Shown: in pieces, positions 27,432 to 37,196 of the stretch
Numbering within the stretch: position 1 is the first letter of the stretch
Layout of the letters: each line of letters starts with the position of its first letter
Assembly (NCBI RefSeq): GCF_001274945.1
Contig: NZ_LILB01000001.1
Coordinates: 1,613,111 to 1,677,110, forward strand
DNA: 64,000 nt
DNA from: Viridibacillus arvi
GTDB taxonomy: Bacteria; Bacillota; Bacilli; Bacillales_A; Planococcaceae
Reading direction: 5' to 3'
Made by a program: the position numbers and the translations under genes
Notes under the pieces: model-generated
Seen by the model: only the letters and a program-made list of their open reading frames with translations
What the model was told of the DNA's origin: nothing
The model's database searches: none

Positions 27432-28949
27432 TTGACTTCTTTTTTTCATGGCACTTTTTTATTAATGGGTGCTGTGTTCTTATCTAAGCTCTTGGGTTTC
27501 TTGTATCGAATGCAATTTATGAGGGTTGCGGGTGAAGAGGCTGTCGGCACATATATGGCGGCATATCCGGCTTTTATTTTCTTCCTATCCTTAATCCAAC
27601 TCGGCATTCCAATTGCTGTAGCGAAAATTATCGCTGAACTGCATGCGAAAAAAAAGAAAGAACAATTAAGTGCTGTAATGAGAACAGCTACTTTATTGAC
27701 CTTTCTTGCAGGTATTATCTTATTTCCTTTGATAATGCTATTCATTCCGTATTTGTCCAACAATTTACTTCATGACGGACAGACCATGCTTATTTTATAT
27801 GTTGGCTTGGCAACGGTTCCAGTTGCCGCCGCATCCGCACTGCTCAAATCTTTCTTTCAAGGACTAGCACGCATCGCAGAAACAGCTTGGTCTCAAACAA
27901 TGGAACAAGTTATCCGTATTATTCTTATTACTTTTTTGTTACCTTATGGCGTAAATGTAGAAGAACCAGCTCTAACTGCAGGGTTTGCTATGGTCATTAC
28001 AGCAATTGCTGAAGCCGTCGCTTTCCTCTATCTGTATTGGCATTATCGAAAAGTAAAGCGTTCAGGTGTTCTACAGCCATCAAAAGAGTATTATCCACCA
28101 AATCCAATATTAAAAGTAGCTCTTCCTTCAACTGGTAGTAAAATCTTTGGTACATTCACATGGTTTTTAGAGCCCATTATCTTTTTAAAGGCGCTAACAT
28201 TAGCCGGCATGACAACCGTCGTTGCTACAAAATTATATGGAGTCATTTCTGGTGTGCTTGTTCCATTATTATTATTCCCAGCTTTTGTACCATTTGCTCT
28301 ATCAGTTGTGCTTATACCTGCTGTAAGTGATGCTGTTGCTCGTGGCAATCACAGGTTATTAAAAGATCGTGTCCAAATTTCACTTCGATTATCGACGCTT
28401 GTAGGCTGTTTTGCGGCTACATATTTTTTCATTCACGGTGATGAACTTGCAATGAAACTTTTCCACCTACAAGAAAATCGTGGCTATGTAAAATTATTAT
28501 CACCAGTCTTTTTCTTTTATTATATTCAAAGTCCACTAAATTCGATTCTACAGGCTGTAGATGAGGCTAATGCTGCTATGATGAATGCTGTATATGGTGG
28601 TTTAGGTAAATTGTTTATCATGTTCGTTCTCGCTTCTCAGTCAGGTTTACAAGAAAAAGGTGCGGTCATTGCGATTGGTTTCGGCGTTCTCGTCACATCC
28701 TTTTTACATATCGCAACTATTCGTCAGAAGAAATATTTGCATACGGGCTTCCGATTATTTGTCGTCCCATATGGCATATTCATTTTCGTAGTCGTATTAC
28801 GAACCATGCTAATACCTACTGCAGGTCTTTCTGTTATCTGGAATAGCGCTATAACCTTAGGTATACTTTCTGTACTTTTGATACTATTTAATCAAATTAG
28901 ATGGCGTGATTTTATGTATTTAACAAGAACAATTAGGAAACGGCTATGA
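27432..28949 (+). CDS. spoVB: Stage V sporulation protein B (MurJ/MATE-type flippase)
   Basis: Integral membrane protein of 505 residues with about 14 hydrophobic segments, a polysaccharide-flippase/MOP-superfamily protein needed for spore cortex synthesis. The start MTSFFHGTFLLMGAVFLSKL and FFQGLARIAETAWSQTMEQV match SpoVB. Translation probably starts at TTG 27432, six bases after AAGGAAGGGA. It is convergent with the DUF421 gene and overlaps its 3' end by 6 bp. Confidence 0.92.
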   Translation: MTSFFHGTFLLMGAVFLSKLLGFLYRMQFMRVAGEEAVGTYMAAYPAFIFFLSLIQLGIPIAVAKIIAELHAKKKKEQLSAVMRTATLLTFLAGIILFPLIMLFIPYLSNNLLHDGQTMLILYVGLATVPVAAASALLKSFFQGLARIAETAWSQTMEQVIRIILITFLLPYGVNVEEPALTAGFAMVITAIAEAVAFLYLYWHYRKVKRSGVLQPSKEYYPPNPILKVALPSTGSKIFGTFTWFLEPIIFLKALTLAGMTTVVATKLYGVISGVLVPLLLFPAFVPFALSVVLIPAVSDAVARGNHRLLKDRVQISLRLSTLVGCFAATYFFIHGDELAMKLFHLQENRGYVKLLSPVFFFYYIQSPLNSILQAVDEANAAMMNAVYGGLGKLFIMFVLASQSGLQEKGAVIAIGFGVLVTSFLHIATIRQKKYLHTGFRLFVVPYGIFIFVVVLRTMLIPTAGLSVIWNSAITLGILSVLLILFNQIRWRDFMYLTRTIRKRL

Positions 28950-29585
28950 TGCCGCTTCCTTTTTTTGTATGTTCAATTCATTCTTCTCAAAACAGCAATA
29001 GAATATCTCCGTAACATCAGTGATATTTTGTTCCAATAGCTTTTCCATCAACCATTCTTCTGTTCTTTGCATTAACTTGAGATGACGTTCTTGTATCTCC
29101 CCATCAATAATTAACGGTAATGTGGGTGGATCTTCATCTTTTACAAAAACAGAAAGGTTGCCAGATGGCTCTAAGAAAGCGTAAGAAACTTGCTGTACAG
29201 AGCCTACCTGCTGTTCTCTTAACTGCTGAAATAAATCATTAAGATTATAACGTTGTTTCCTCATTTCACTTTCCATAATGACGCCATCTCGAATAATCGT
29301 AACCGGATCACCATCAATTAGATCACGAATCTTTTTATTTTTTAAAGTTATATATGACAAGACAACTTGAATGACGAGCAACATAATCATCGGCAGAACT
29401 GATTCAAATAACTTCCGTTGCGGATCATCAATAGCAAATGCCGCAACTTCTGCGATGAGTACGAATATGACGAGATCAATCATACTAAGTTCGCCAACCT
29501 CTCGTTTTCCCATGAGGCGAAAAATAATCAAAATAACAAAATATAAAAAGACGGTACGAAATGCGATAATTAATAAATCGTTCAT
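28944..29585 (-). CDS. DUF421 (YetF/YrbG-type) membrane protein
   Basis: Protein of 213 residues with two or three N-terminal membrane segments (about 1-80) followed by two small alpha/beta DUF421 domains (KKIRDLIDGDPVTIIRDGV, about 82-100, and SYAFLEPSGNLSVFVKDED). This YetF-like family is common in spore formers; some members have been linked to germination (YetF, YdfS), others are uncharacterised. It occupies the yrbG position of B. subtilis. The ATG follows AAAAGGAGT. No catalytic motif is visible. Confidence 0.85.
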   Translation of the reverse strand: MNDLLIIAFRTVFLYFVILIIFRLMGKREVGELSMIDLVIFVLIAEVAAFAIDDPQRKLFESVLPMIMLLVIQVVLSYITLKNKKIRDLIDGDPVTIIRDGVIMESEMRKQRYNLNDLFQQLREQQVGSVQQVSYAFLEPSGNLSVFVKDEDPPTLPLIIDGEIQERHLKLMQRTEEWLMEKLLEQNITDVTEIFYCCFEKNELNIQKKEAAS

Positions 29586-29762
29586 ACACGACTCCTTTTT
29601 TTAAATAGAATGTGTAAGATTGAACGATTTATACAAAATCATTGATTTAAAACATGCTACTTTTTAAACTATTGTCTACATATTTTAAAGATATTATTGT
29701 TCAACGCTTTTATTAAATTTTATTACAACGTTCTGATAAAAACTTACTTCAAATGTTTCCAC

Positions 29763-29801
29763 AAAAAAAAGACTACTCCACAACATAAGTGTGGAATAGC
29801 C
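29763..29801 (-). terminator. Terminator of the queA-tgt-yajC transcript (ACTACTC hairpin family)
   Basis: GACTACTCCACAA pairs with TGTGGAATAGCC (wobbles allowed) around CATAAG, followed on the minus strand by TTTTTTTT. Confidence 0.85.
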
Positions 29802-29818
29802 TTTTTGAACGCATTTAA

Positions 29819-30088
29819 TTAGTTAGTTACATCTTCAACAATGCGACCTACCGCCGCGCGCTCGAAACGTAGTTTTGTGCCATCAGCAACTTTGATAACA
29901 ACTGTTGTATCGTCAACCGCGTCAACTTCACCGTGCAATCCACCGATTGTCACGATTTGATTGCCACGTGATAAACTATTTTGCATTTGAGATGTTTTCT
30001 TACGTTGTTTTTGTGCTGGACGGATTAATAGTAAATACATCACACCAAACATAAGAATAATCGGGCCAATACCTGTTAAAATTTCCAT
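29819..30088 (-). CDS. yajC: Preprotein translocase subunit YajC
   Basis: Single-pass membrane protein of 89 residues that associates with SecDF in the translocase. An N-terminal hydrophobic helix (about 3-22, GIGPIILMFGVMYLLLIRP) precedes the conserved QKQRKK and the soluble part with GNQIVTIGGLHGEV. It lies downstream of tgt in the typical queA-tgt-yajC order. The ATG follows AAAGGGGG. Confidence 0.95.
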   Translation of the reverse strand: MEILTGIGPIILMFGVMYLLLIRPAQKQRKKTSQMQNSLSRGNQIVTIGGLHGEVDAVDDTTVVIKVADGTKLRFERAAVGRIVEDVTN

Positions 30089-30132
30089 TGAATATAATCC
30101 CCCTTTCTATATCTTTCAATAGTATACAAGAA

Positions 30133-31278
<1,146 letters not shown>

Positions 31279-32331
31279 TTAATTTCCTTTCTGTGCTTTT
31301 GGGCGGATAAACATCGCATCGCCAAAGCTAAAGAAGCGATAGCGTTCTTGTACTGCGATATTGTAAGCATTTAATATTATTTCACGGGTTGTTAATGCAC
31401 TCACTAACATAACTAGCGTTGATTTTGGCAAATGGAAGTTTGTGATTAAACCATCAATTGCTTTGTATTCAAAACCCGGGTAGATGAAGATCGAAGTCCA
31501 ACCACTATCAGCTACAATCTTACCATCATGGCGTTCTGCTATTGTTTCAAGTGTACGAGTAGATGTTGTACCTACTGCAATTACACGACCACCATTACGT
31601 TTTGTATCATTAATAATAGCTGCTGTTTCTTCTGTTAGATTATAAAATTCAGAGTGCATTGCATGTGTTTCTATTGTCTCAACATTAACAGGACGGAATG
31701 TTCCTAATCCTACATGCAATGTTAAGAAAGCAACTTTAACACCTTTTGCACGAATTTCATCTAATAAGTCTGTTGTGAAGTGTAGACCTGCTGTAGGAGC
31801 CGCTGCTGAACCACGTTCCTTCGCGAAAACAGTTTGATAACGATCTTGATCATCTAATTTTTCACGAATATATGGTGGTAGAGGCATTTCTCCAAGTTGG
31901 TCTAAAATTTCATAGAAGATTCCTTCGTAGTTGAATTTAAATAGTCTTCCACCATGATCTAACTCACCTGTACACGTCGCTTTTAGCAGACCTTCACCGA
32001 AAGTAATTTCAGTTCCTACTTTCACACGTTTTGCAGGTTTCACTAGCGTTTCCCATTCATCTTCATTTGACGTTTGTTTTAATAGTAATATTTCAACATG
32101 CGCGCCTGTTTCTTCCTTTACACCCATTAAGCGTGCAGGTAATACACGTGTATCGTTTAAGACAAGGCAATCACCTTCGTGTAGTTCTTCGATAATATCA
32201 CGGAAAGTATGATGTGTCACTTCACCTGAATCACTATCTACTATCATTAGACGGCTTGAGGTGCGGTCTTCTAGTGGTGTTTGTGCAATTAACTCTTCTA
32301 GTAGTTCAAAATCAAAGTCTTCTAATTTCAT
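31279..32331 (-). CDS. queA: S-adenosylmethionine:tRNA ribosyltransferase-isomerase
   Basis: Transfers the ribosyl unit of SAM to preQ1 in tRNA to make epoxyqueuosine. The 350-residue protein has the family motifs [13 protein letters not shown] (about 56-68), [17 protein letters not shown] and PTAGLHFT (about 180-187), and NFHLPKSTL near residue 308. It lies between ruvB (18 bp gap) and tgt in one operon. Confidence 0.97.
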   Translation of the reverse strand: MKLEDFDFELLEELIAQTPLEDRTSSRLMIVDSDSGEVTHHTFRDIIEELHEGDCLVLNDTRVLPARLMGVKEETGAHVEILLLKQTSNEDEWETLVKPAKRVKVGTEITFGEGLLKATCTGELDHGGRLFKFNYEGIFYEILDQLGEMPLPPYIREKLDDQDRYQTVFAKERGSAAAPTAGLHFTTDLLDEIRAKGVKVAFLTLHVGLGTFRPVNVETIETHAMHSEFYNLTEETAAIINDTKRNGGRVIAVGTTSTRTLETIAERHDGKIVADSGWTSIFIYPGFEYKAIDGLITNFHLPKSTLVMLVSALTTREIILNAYNIAVQERYRFFSFGDAMFIRPKAQKGN

Positions 32332-32349
32332 TGTTAACTTCCTTTTGTT

Positions 32350-33354
32350 TTATGTTTGTGATGGCAATGGATAGCCGAAATGCTCATAAGCCAGTGTAGT
32401 CGCTAAGCGTCCTCTTGGTGTTCGCTGAATGAAACCAATCTGCATTAAATAGGGCTCATAAACATCTTCAATTGTCATTGATTCTTCCCCAATACTTGCT
32501 GCAATCGTATCTAAACCAACAGGACCGCCTCGGAAACGTTCAATCATCGTAGATATTAATTTGTGATCGATATGATCTAAACCTAACGGATCGACTTGTA
32601 ACAACTCTAGTGCAGCTTGTGCCATTTCTAGTGTAATATCCCCGTCTCCAATAACCTGTGCATAATCTCTAACTCTTTTTAGTAATCGGTTTGCGACACG
32701 TGGTGTACCACGAGACCGTCGAGCAATTTCTCTTGCTGCTATTTTATCAATGTTCACATCAAAAAGCACAGCACTTCTACAAACAATTTCTGTTAATGAA
32801 AGCTCGTCATAATATTCCAGTCGTAACAACACGCCGAAGCGATCTCGAAGGGGAGCTGATAGTGCCCCTGCTCTTGTAGTTGCTCCTACTAATGTAAAAG
32901 GAGGTAAGTCAAGTCGAACAGAGCGCGCTGCAGGACCTTTCCCCACGACAATATCTAAACAAAAGTCTTCCATTGCGGGGTACAGTACTTCCTCAATCGC
33001 TCGGGGTAGACGATGAATTTCATCGATAAATAGGACATCCCCTGGTTCTAAAGAACTGACGATTGCAGCCAAATCTCCTGGACGCTCTATAGCTGGTCCG
33101 CTCGTCATGCGAATTTGAACATTCATCTCATTAGCAATCACAGCTGCTAAAGTCGTTTTACCGAGCCCTGGAGGTCCGTATAAAAGCACATGATCCAGAC
33201 TTTCTTCCCGCATTCTCGCTGCTTCGATAAATATCTTCAAATTGTCTTTTACTTTTTGCTGACCAATATACTGAACCAAATTTTGAGGTCTTAGTGACTG
33301 TTCAAATTGTTCATCAAAATTAGATACTTCACTCGATACAACGCGCTCGTCCAT
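32350..33354 (-). CDS. ruvB: Holliday junction branch-migration helicase RuvB
   Basis: AAA+ motor that drives Holliday junction migration with RuvA. The 334-residue protein has Walker [10 protein letters not shown] (about 60-68), Walker B LFIDEIH (about 108-114), sensor 1 GATTRAG and the C-terminal winged helix that binds DNA ([15 protein letters not shown]). It follows ruvA by 19 bp. Confidence 0.98.
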   Translation of the reverse strand: MDERVVSSEVSNFDEQFEQSLRPQNLVQYIGQQKVKDNLKIFIEAARMREESLDHVLLYGPPGLGKTTLAAVIANEMNVQIRMTSGPAIERPGDLAAIVSSLEPGDVLFIDEIHRLPRAIEEVLYPAMEDFCLDIVVGKGPAARSVRLDLPPFTLVGATTRAGALSAPLRDRFGVLLRLEYYDELSLTEIVCRSAVLFDVNIDKIAAREIARRSRGTPRVANRLLKRVRDYAQVIGDGDITLEMAQAALELLQVDPLGLDHIDHKLISTMIERFRGGPVGLDTIAASIGEESMTIEDVYEPYLMQIGFIQRTPRGRLATTLAYEHFGYPLPSQT

Positions 33355-33372
33355 AACTATTCCTCCTTTCTT

Positions 33373-33993
33373 TTATTTTTGTTTTAATAATAGTTGTAAG
33401 GCTTTCTTCATATATGCTTCAGTTGATGAAAGTTGATAATCTTCATCAAGTTGTGGTCGAATTTTCGTTAACTCACGCTCCGAATATCCTAAAGCCGTTA
33501 ACGCTAGTAATGCTTCCTCTAATTCATGCTTATTCGGATTTACTCCGAAAAGTGGCAATTCATCTTCTCCACTTGGTAACTCAACATTTTCAAGTAATGC
33601 ATCTAGTTTCCCTTTTAAATCTAGAATCATTTGGCGAGCAGTTTTCTTTCCGACACCTGGGAACTTTACAAGGAAAACTTCATCTTCTTGTTCAATTGCT
33701 TGAATAACTTGAGATGGGTTGCCACTTGCTAAAATGGCCATTGCTCCTTTAGGCCCAATACCTGATACTTGTATCAGTTTACGGAATAGTTCACGTTGCT
33801 CTAATGATTTAAAAGCAAATAATAGATTTGCATCTTCTCTTACGTGATGATGCGTATAGACTTGCAGTGATTCCTTTTGAACATGAAACGCAAACGGATT
33901 TGGCGTATATAATTGCCAGCCAATTCCTTGCTGTTCCATGACAATGTATTCTGGAGTAACTCTTGTTACTTGTCCAATTATGTAGTCATACAT
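33373..33993 (-). CDS. ruvA: Holliday junction-binding protein RuvA
   Basis: Tetrameric protein that binds four-way junctions and loads RuvB. The 206-residue protein begins MYDYIIGQVTRVTPEYI, with the OB-fold (about 1-63), helix-hairpin-helix repeats (VSGIGPKGAMAIL and FPGVGKKTARQMI, about 71-125) and domain III (about 155-206). The ATG at 33993 follows AAGGGG; the ORF can be extended upstream but without support. B. subtilis bofC, which adjoins ruvA there, is not seen here. Confidence 0.96.
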   Translation of the reverse strand: MYDYIIGQVTRVTPEYIVMEQQGIGWQLYTPNPFAFHVQKESLQVYTHHHVREDANLLFAFKSLEQRELFRKLIQVSGIGPKGAMAILASGNPSQVIQAIEQEDEVFLVKFPGVGKKTARQMILDLKGKLDALLENVELPSGEDELPLFGVNPNKHELEEALLALTALGYSERELTKIRPQLDEDYQLSSTEAYMKKALQLLLKQK

Positions 33994-34078
33994 GGCAATT
34001 CCCCTTATATTCAACGCTATGATTATAGCATATTATTTGTTACATTAGGATGTCAGACCTTTGTCCAAATGGCAGTAG

Positions 34079-34108
34079 AAAAAGATAGATCGCCTAAACG
34101 ACCTATCT
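34079..34108 (-). terminator. Terminator after the safA-kinase pair
   Basis: AGATAGATCG (34083-34092) and CGACCTATCT (34099-34108) form a 10-bp stem with a CCTAAA loop; on the minus strand it is followed by TTTTTC. It separates the safA/kinase transcript from ruvA. Confidence 0.8.
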
Positions 34109-34156
34109 GAAGCTTTATTTGTCATTTTCTTTTCTCAAAAAAGACAAACACCTATT

Positions 34157-35020
34157 CTATTTCACACTTCCACTATCATACCATAATTTTGGCCAAGATG
34201 AGAGCGCCACCTTTGTAAATGCCACAAGTTCTTCGACGAAAGCCGCTTTGCGCTGTGTAGCAATGACATCCACATACAGCCATTCTCTTAACAGCTCATT
34301 AGGATAACGAATCGCCAGTAAGTGCTCTTTCGGAAATCCCTGCAAAAGTGGCTGCTCCTCTAAAAGTTTAGGCAAATTATAATCGACATGAGGAAGTACA
34401 CGATGCATCCACATGATGATTTCATCTTCAGCATGACCAACTGCTGCTAAATCAAAATCAATCAAATACACCTTGCCTTTCTCCGTCATTAGAAAATTAT
34501 GATGCACAACATCTCCATGCAGAATTGTTGGTTTTTTATTTTTTACTAGTGGCATACTTTTTAACGCTTGTTCCGCATATATAATAAGCTGATCCACAGC
34601 CGATTCGCCCAAAAACTGGGCTATTTGTTCTTTTTTAGCTTTGAATTTTGACAAACGATCCTGCCATTTCAACTGTAAATCATATTGTGGCAAAAACACC
34701 CCGAACTCAGACCAATTAATGTCACTATTTGTTGCATGTAATTTATATAATAAATCTAACGTTTTTGTACGTTCTTCTATACGATTAAATTTTACTGCTC
34801 GCACATTAGATGCCCAAGGTTGCACAATAGCAGTAGGATCATCACTTGAAATAACTGGCAAAACATTCGGGAATTTAGCCTTTTTTAATTGTTGATGAAC
34901 AATACGAACCTTGTCAGCCGTCCCTTTATTCGCGTAGCGTTTAATCGAATAATTATGCCCATTAATAGTCCATTGCCAAACGTTTGGCTTAACCCTCCTG
35001 AAAATACCGCTTTGATTCAC
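34157..35020 (-). CDS. Spore-coat-associated kinase-fold protein (CotS/YsxE/YutH-like)
   Basis: Protein of 287 residues with the aminoglycoside-phosphotransferase/choline-kinase fold. The catalytic-loop motif HGDVVHHN (about 167-174) and the metal-binding DFD (LIDFDLAAVGH, about 187-197) are conserved, so it may still be an active kinase. Proteins of this type in spore formers (CotS, CotI, YsxE, YutH) are spore coat components. It lies one base after a SafA-like morphogenetic coat protein gene in the same operon, which supports a coat role. The phosphorylated substrate is unknown. Confidence 0.72.
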   Translation of the reverse strand: MNQSGIFRRVKPNVWQWTINGHNYSIKRYANKGTADKVRIVHQQLKKAKFPNVLPVISSDDPTAIVQPWASNVRAVKFNRIEERTKTLDLLYKLHATNSDINWSEFGVFLPQYDLQLKWQDRLSKFKAKKEQIAQFLGESAVDQLIIYAEQALKSMPLVKNKKPTILHGDVVHHNFLMTEKGKVYLIDFDLAAVGHAEDEIIMWMHRVLPHVDYNLPKLLEEQPLLQGFPKEHLLAIRYPNELLREWLYVDVIATQRKAAFVEELVAFTKVALSSWPKLWYDSGSVK

Positions 35021-35021
35021 A

Positions 35022-36467
35022 TCAATTATAATCTACAGAAGTTCTTGGCTGCGGGTACGGTTGTGGTTGCTGACAACTGCATGAAGAAGGATTCCAATTT
35101 GGCATTGGCATTGGCATCGGCATTGGATAGAATTGCATTGGCATACTTGGCATACTAGGCATCATCATTTCAGGTTGCTGCCATTGCTGTCCTTGAACAG
35201 GCCACTGCGGTTGCATCGGTTGTTGCCACTGTGGCTGCATTGGTTGCTGCCATTCAGGTTGCATTGGTTGTTGCCATTGCGGCTCCATTGGTGGTAGAGG
35301 ACCATGATGATGTCCGATAAATGGAGACTCGTCAAACCCACAATCTCTAGTTGATTCAGGCATTTGCCATCCTGTTGGTGGACTTGGTTGCATCCCCATC
35401 GGTGGACCTGGTTGCATCCCCATTGGTGGACTTGGTTGCATCCCCATTGGTGGACTTGGTTGCATCCCCATTGGTGGACCTGGCTGCATCCCCATTGGTG
35501 GACCTGGCTGCATTCCCATCGGTGGACCTGGCTGCATTCCCATCGGTGGCCATGGCTGTTGATTTTGCCAATTTGGCATTGGCATCGGCATCGGCATCGG
35601 CATTGGCATTTGTACTGCACCTCCCCACGGTGGCATTTCTGATGGCGGACATGGTTGCATCCCCATTGTTGGCCATGACGGCATTTCTGGTGGACATGGT
35701 TGCATTCCCATTGACGGCATCTCTGGTGGACATGGTTGCATTACCATTGGCGGAATTGGCAGTGGTGCACTTGGTGGCAATTCCCCTGATGGGCTTGTTT
35801 GTATAGGTTGTGTTGGTTTATTTTCCCGTAACGGTTGAATAATTATTTCCTCTTCATGTTGTTCAACAAACTCTATACGTGTTTTGACTGGACGCTGTTG
35901 TACATGTGGATGCATATGTGGAATTGGTACTGGCTCCACAATAGGTGCTTCTTTCACATGATGAATTGGTGCTTCTTTCACATGATGAATTGGTGCCTCT
36001 TTCACATGATGAGTTGGCGCCTCTTTCACATGATGAGTTGGTGCCTCTTTCACATGATGAGTTGGTGCCTCTTTCACATGATGAGTTGGTGCCTCTTTCA
36101 CATGATGAGTCGGCGCCTCTTTCACATGATGAGTTGGTGCCTCTTTCACATGATGGGTTGGTGCATGGTGCGTTGGCGCATGGTGCGTTGGCGCATGATG
36201 CGTTGGCGCCTCTTTCACCGGTTGATGATGGATCGGCGCTTCTTTTACTGGCTGATGTATTGGTGCTTCTTTTACTGGGTGCTCCTTATGTGATTGATTC
36301 GGCGCTTCTTTCTTTGGTACAGCAGGCAAGAAAATTTCCATACCCGGTACGATATAATCCGGATTCGCCAAATGAGCATTTAAGCGTTTCAAATCTTCAA
36401 AAGAAATGCCATACTGTCTTGCGATTTTCCATAGAGTATCGCCTTTTTGGACCGTATGAGTGCGCAT
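35022..36467 (-). CDS. safA: SafA-like spore coat morphogenetic protein with LysM and tandem repeats
   Basis: Protein of 481 residues. The N-terminal LysM domain (about 3-48, THTVQKGDTLWKIARQYG) matches SafA, which anchors the inner spore coat to the cortex peptidoglycan. The rest is low complexity: about nine copies of HHVKEAPT (about 100-175), seven copies of PPMGMQPG/S (about 300-365), PMQPQWQQ repeats (about 395-425) and PMPMPMP runs. A C-terminal SCSCQQPQP contains two cysteines. It sits next to niaR like B. subtilis safA, but the intervening nad genes are absent. The ATG follows AAGGAGG. Repeats are in multiples of 24 bp, so length is probably variable between strains. Confidence 0.85.
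   Translation of the reverse strand: MRTHTVQKGDTLWKIARQYGISFEDLKRLNAHLANPDYIVPGMEIFLPAVPKKEAPNQSHKEHPVKEAPIHQPVKEAPIHHQPVKEAPTHHAPTHHAPTHHAPTHHVKEAPTHHVKEAPTHHVKEAPTHHVKEAPTHHVKEAPTHHVKEAPTHHVKEAPIHHVKEAPIHHVKEAPIVEPVPIPHMHPHVQQRPVKTRIEFVEQHEEEIIIQPLRENKPTQPIQTSPSGELPPSAPLPIPPMVMQPCPPEMPSMGMQPCPPEMPSWPTMGMQPCPPSEMPPWGGAVQMPMPMPMPMPMPNWQNQQPWPPMGMQPGPPMGMQPGPPMGMQPGPPMGMQPSPPMGMQPSPPMGMQPGPPMGMQPSPPTGWQMPESTRDCGFDESPFIGHHHGPLPPMEPQWQQPMQPEWQQPMQPQWQQPMQPQWPVQGQQWQQPEMMMPSMPSMPMQFYPMPMPMPMPNWNPSSCSCQQPQPYPQPRTSVDYN
35205..35290. repeat. 24-bp tandem repeats encoding PMQPxWQQ in safA
   Basis: About three imperfect units of the form GGTTGCTGCCATTCAGGTTG and variants with a 24-bp period. They encode PMQPEWQQ or PMQPQWQQ on the minus strand. 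Confidence 0.7.
35372..35560. repeat. 24-bp tandem repeats encoding PPMGMQPG/S in safA
   Basis: Seven or eight near-identical 24-bp units containing GGTTGCATCCCCATTGGTGG encode the octapeptide PPMGMQPG/S. Units differ mainly at third codon positions, consistent with repeat expansion under coding constraint. Confidence 0.92.
35941..36170. repeat. 24-bp tandem repeats encoding HHVKEAPT in safA
   Basis: Nine near-identical 24-bp units containing CTCTTTCACATGATGAGTTG encode HHVKEAPT/I. They are followed by shorter HHAPT units of 15 bp (about 36171-36215). Confidence 0.93.
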
Positions 36468-36604
36468 TTTTTTCCTCCTTCCGTCTTCGTATCATATGAA
36501 AAGCTTTCACAATTGGTCACCCGATTTTATATTTCAGTGAGTGCCTTTCATGTTACACTATGAGTTGAGAAGGGCAATTTATGCTTGTATTCGAGGTGAT
36601 TTAG

Positions 36605-37138
36605 ATGAAAAAATTATTAGGAGAAGAACGAAGATCAATGCTTTTGGACATGCTTAAGCAAGAAGGACAACCAATTACAGGTACTGAACTTGCTAAGCGC
36701 ACCAGTGTTTCGAGACAAGTAATTGTCAGTGATATGGCCTTATTAAAAGCACGTAATGTACCGATTATGGCAACAAGCCAAGGATATGTACTATTTACTT
36801 CTAATGAAGATACAACCCGTTGTGAACGCCAGATTGCATGTCGTCATACATCTGCCGATACAGAAGAAGAATTAAATATATTTGTCGATGCCGGAGTCAC
36901 AGTGAAAAACGTTACTGTAGAACATGCCGTATATGGAGAGATTACTGCTTCCATCATGGTCTCTAGTCGTCATGACGTTCAACAATTTATGCAAAAGCTA
37001 GCCGATACAAAATCAAATCTTCTATTGGAGTTAACAGAAGGAGTTCATGTCCATCTTATTTCTGCTTCCTCCGAAGAAAAAATAGATTTTGCCATACAAC
37101 AATTACAATCGAAAGGCTTTTTAATTACGACAAATTAA
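36605..37138 (+). CDS. niaR: NAD biosynthesis repressor NiaR
   Basis: Nicotinic-acid-responsive transcriptional repressor (YrxA/NiaR) of 177 residues. The N-terminal HTH_11 domain (about 5-55, GTELAKRTSVSRQVIVSDM) is followed by the 3H domain with conserved histidines (CRHTSADTEEE, VEHAVYGEI, SSRHDV, VHVHLIS). In B. subtilis it represses nadABC-nifS, which is adjacent; none of those genes is in this window, so its targets here must lie elsewhere (for example nicotinate transport or salvage). It is transcribed divergently from safA. Confidence 0.93.
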   Translation: MKKLLGEERRSMLLDMLKQEGQPITGTELAKRTSVSRQVIVSDMALLKARNVPIMATSQGYVLFTSNEDTTRCERQIACRHTSADTEEELNIFVDAGVTVKNVTVEHAVYGEITASIMVSSRHDVQQFMQKLADTKSNLLLELTEGVHVHLISASSEEKIDFAIQQLQSKGFLITTN

Positions 37139-37145
37139 ATTTCAG

Positions 37146-37190
37146 CATACAAAAAACTCTTAGCAAAAATGCTAAGAGTTTTTTTGTATG
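37146..37190. terminator. Bidirectional terminator between niaR and pheA
   Basis: CATACAAAAAACTCTTAGCA and its complement form a nearly perfect 20-bp stem with a short A-rich loop. T-runs occur on both strands, so it can end both convergent transcripts. Confidence 0.93.
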
Positions 37191-37196
37191 TGTTTT

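Noticed and set aside
27446-27763. A 105-codon minus-strand frame antisense to spoVB.
   Set aside because: No ribosome-binding site and composition of an antisense shadow; the plus-strand frame encodes an obvious membrane flippase.
35372-36170. Regular 24-bp repeats that could suggest a CRISPR array.
   Set aside because: The units are contiguous with no unique spacers and encode in-frame octapeptides.
35351-36499. Several long plus- and minus-strand open frames overlapping safA (for example 35351-35806, 35835-36293, 35945-36499).
   Set aside because: They are products of the 24-bp repeats, which keep every frame open. They lack ribosome-binding sites, and only the minus-strand frame with the LysM domain makes sense.
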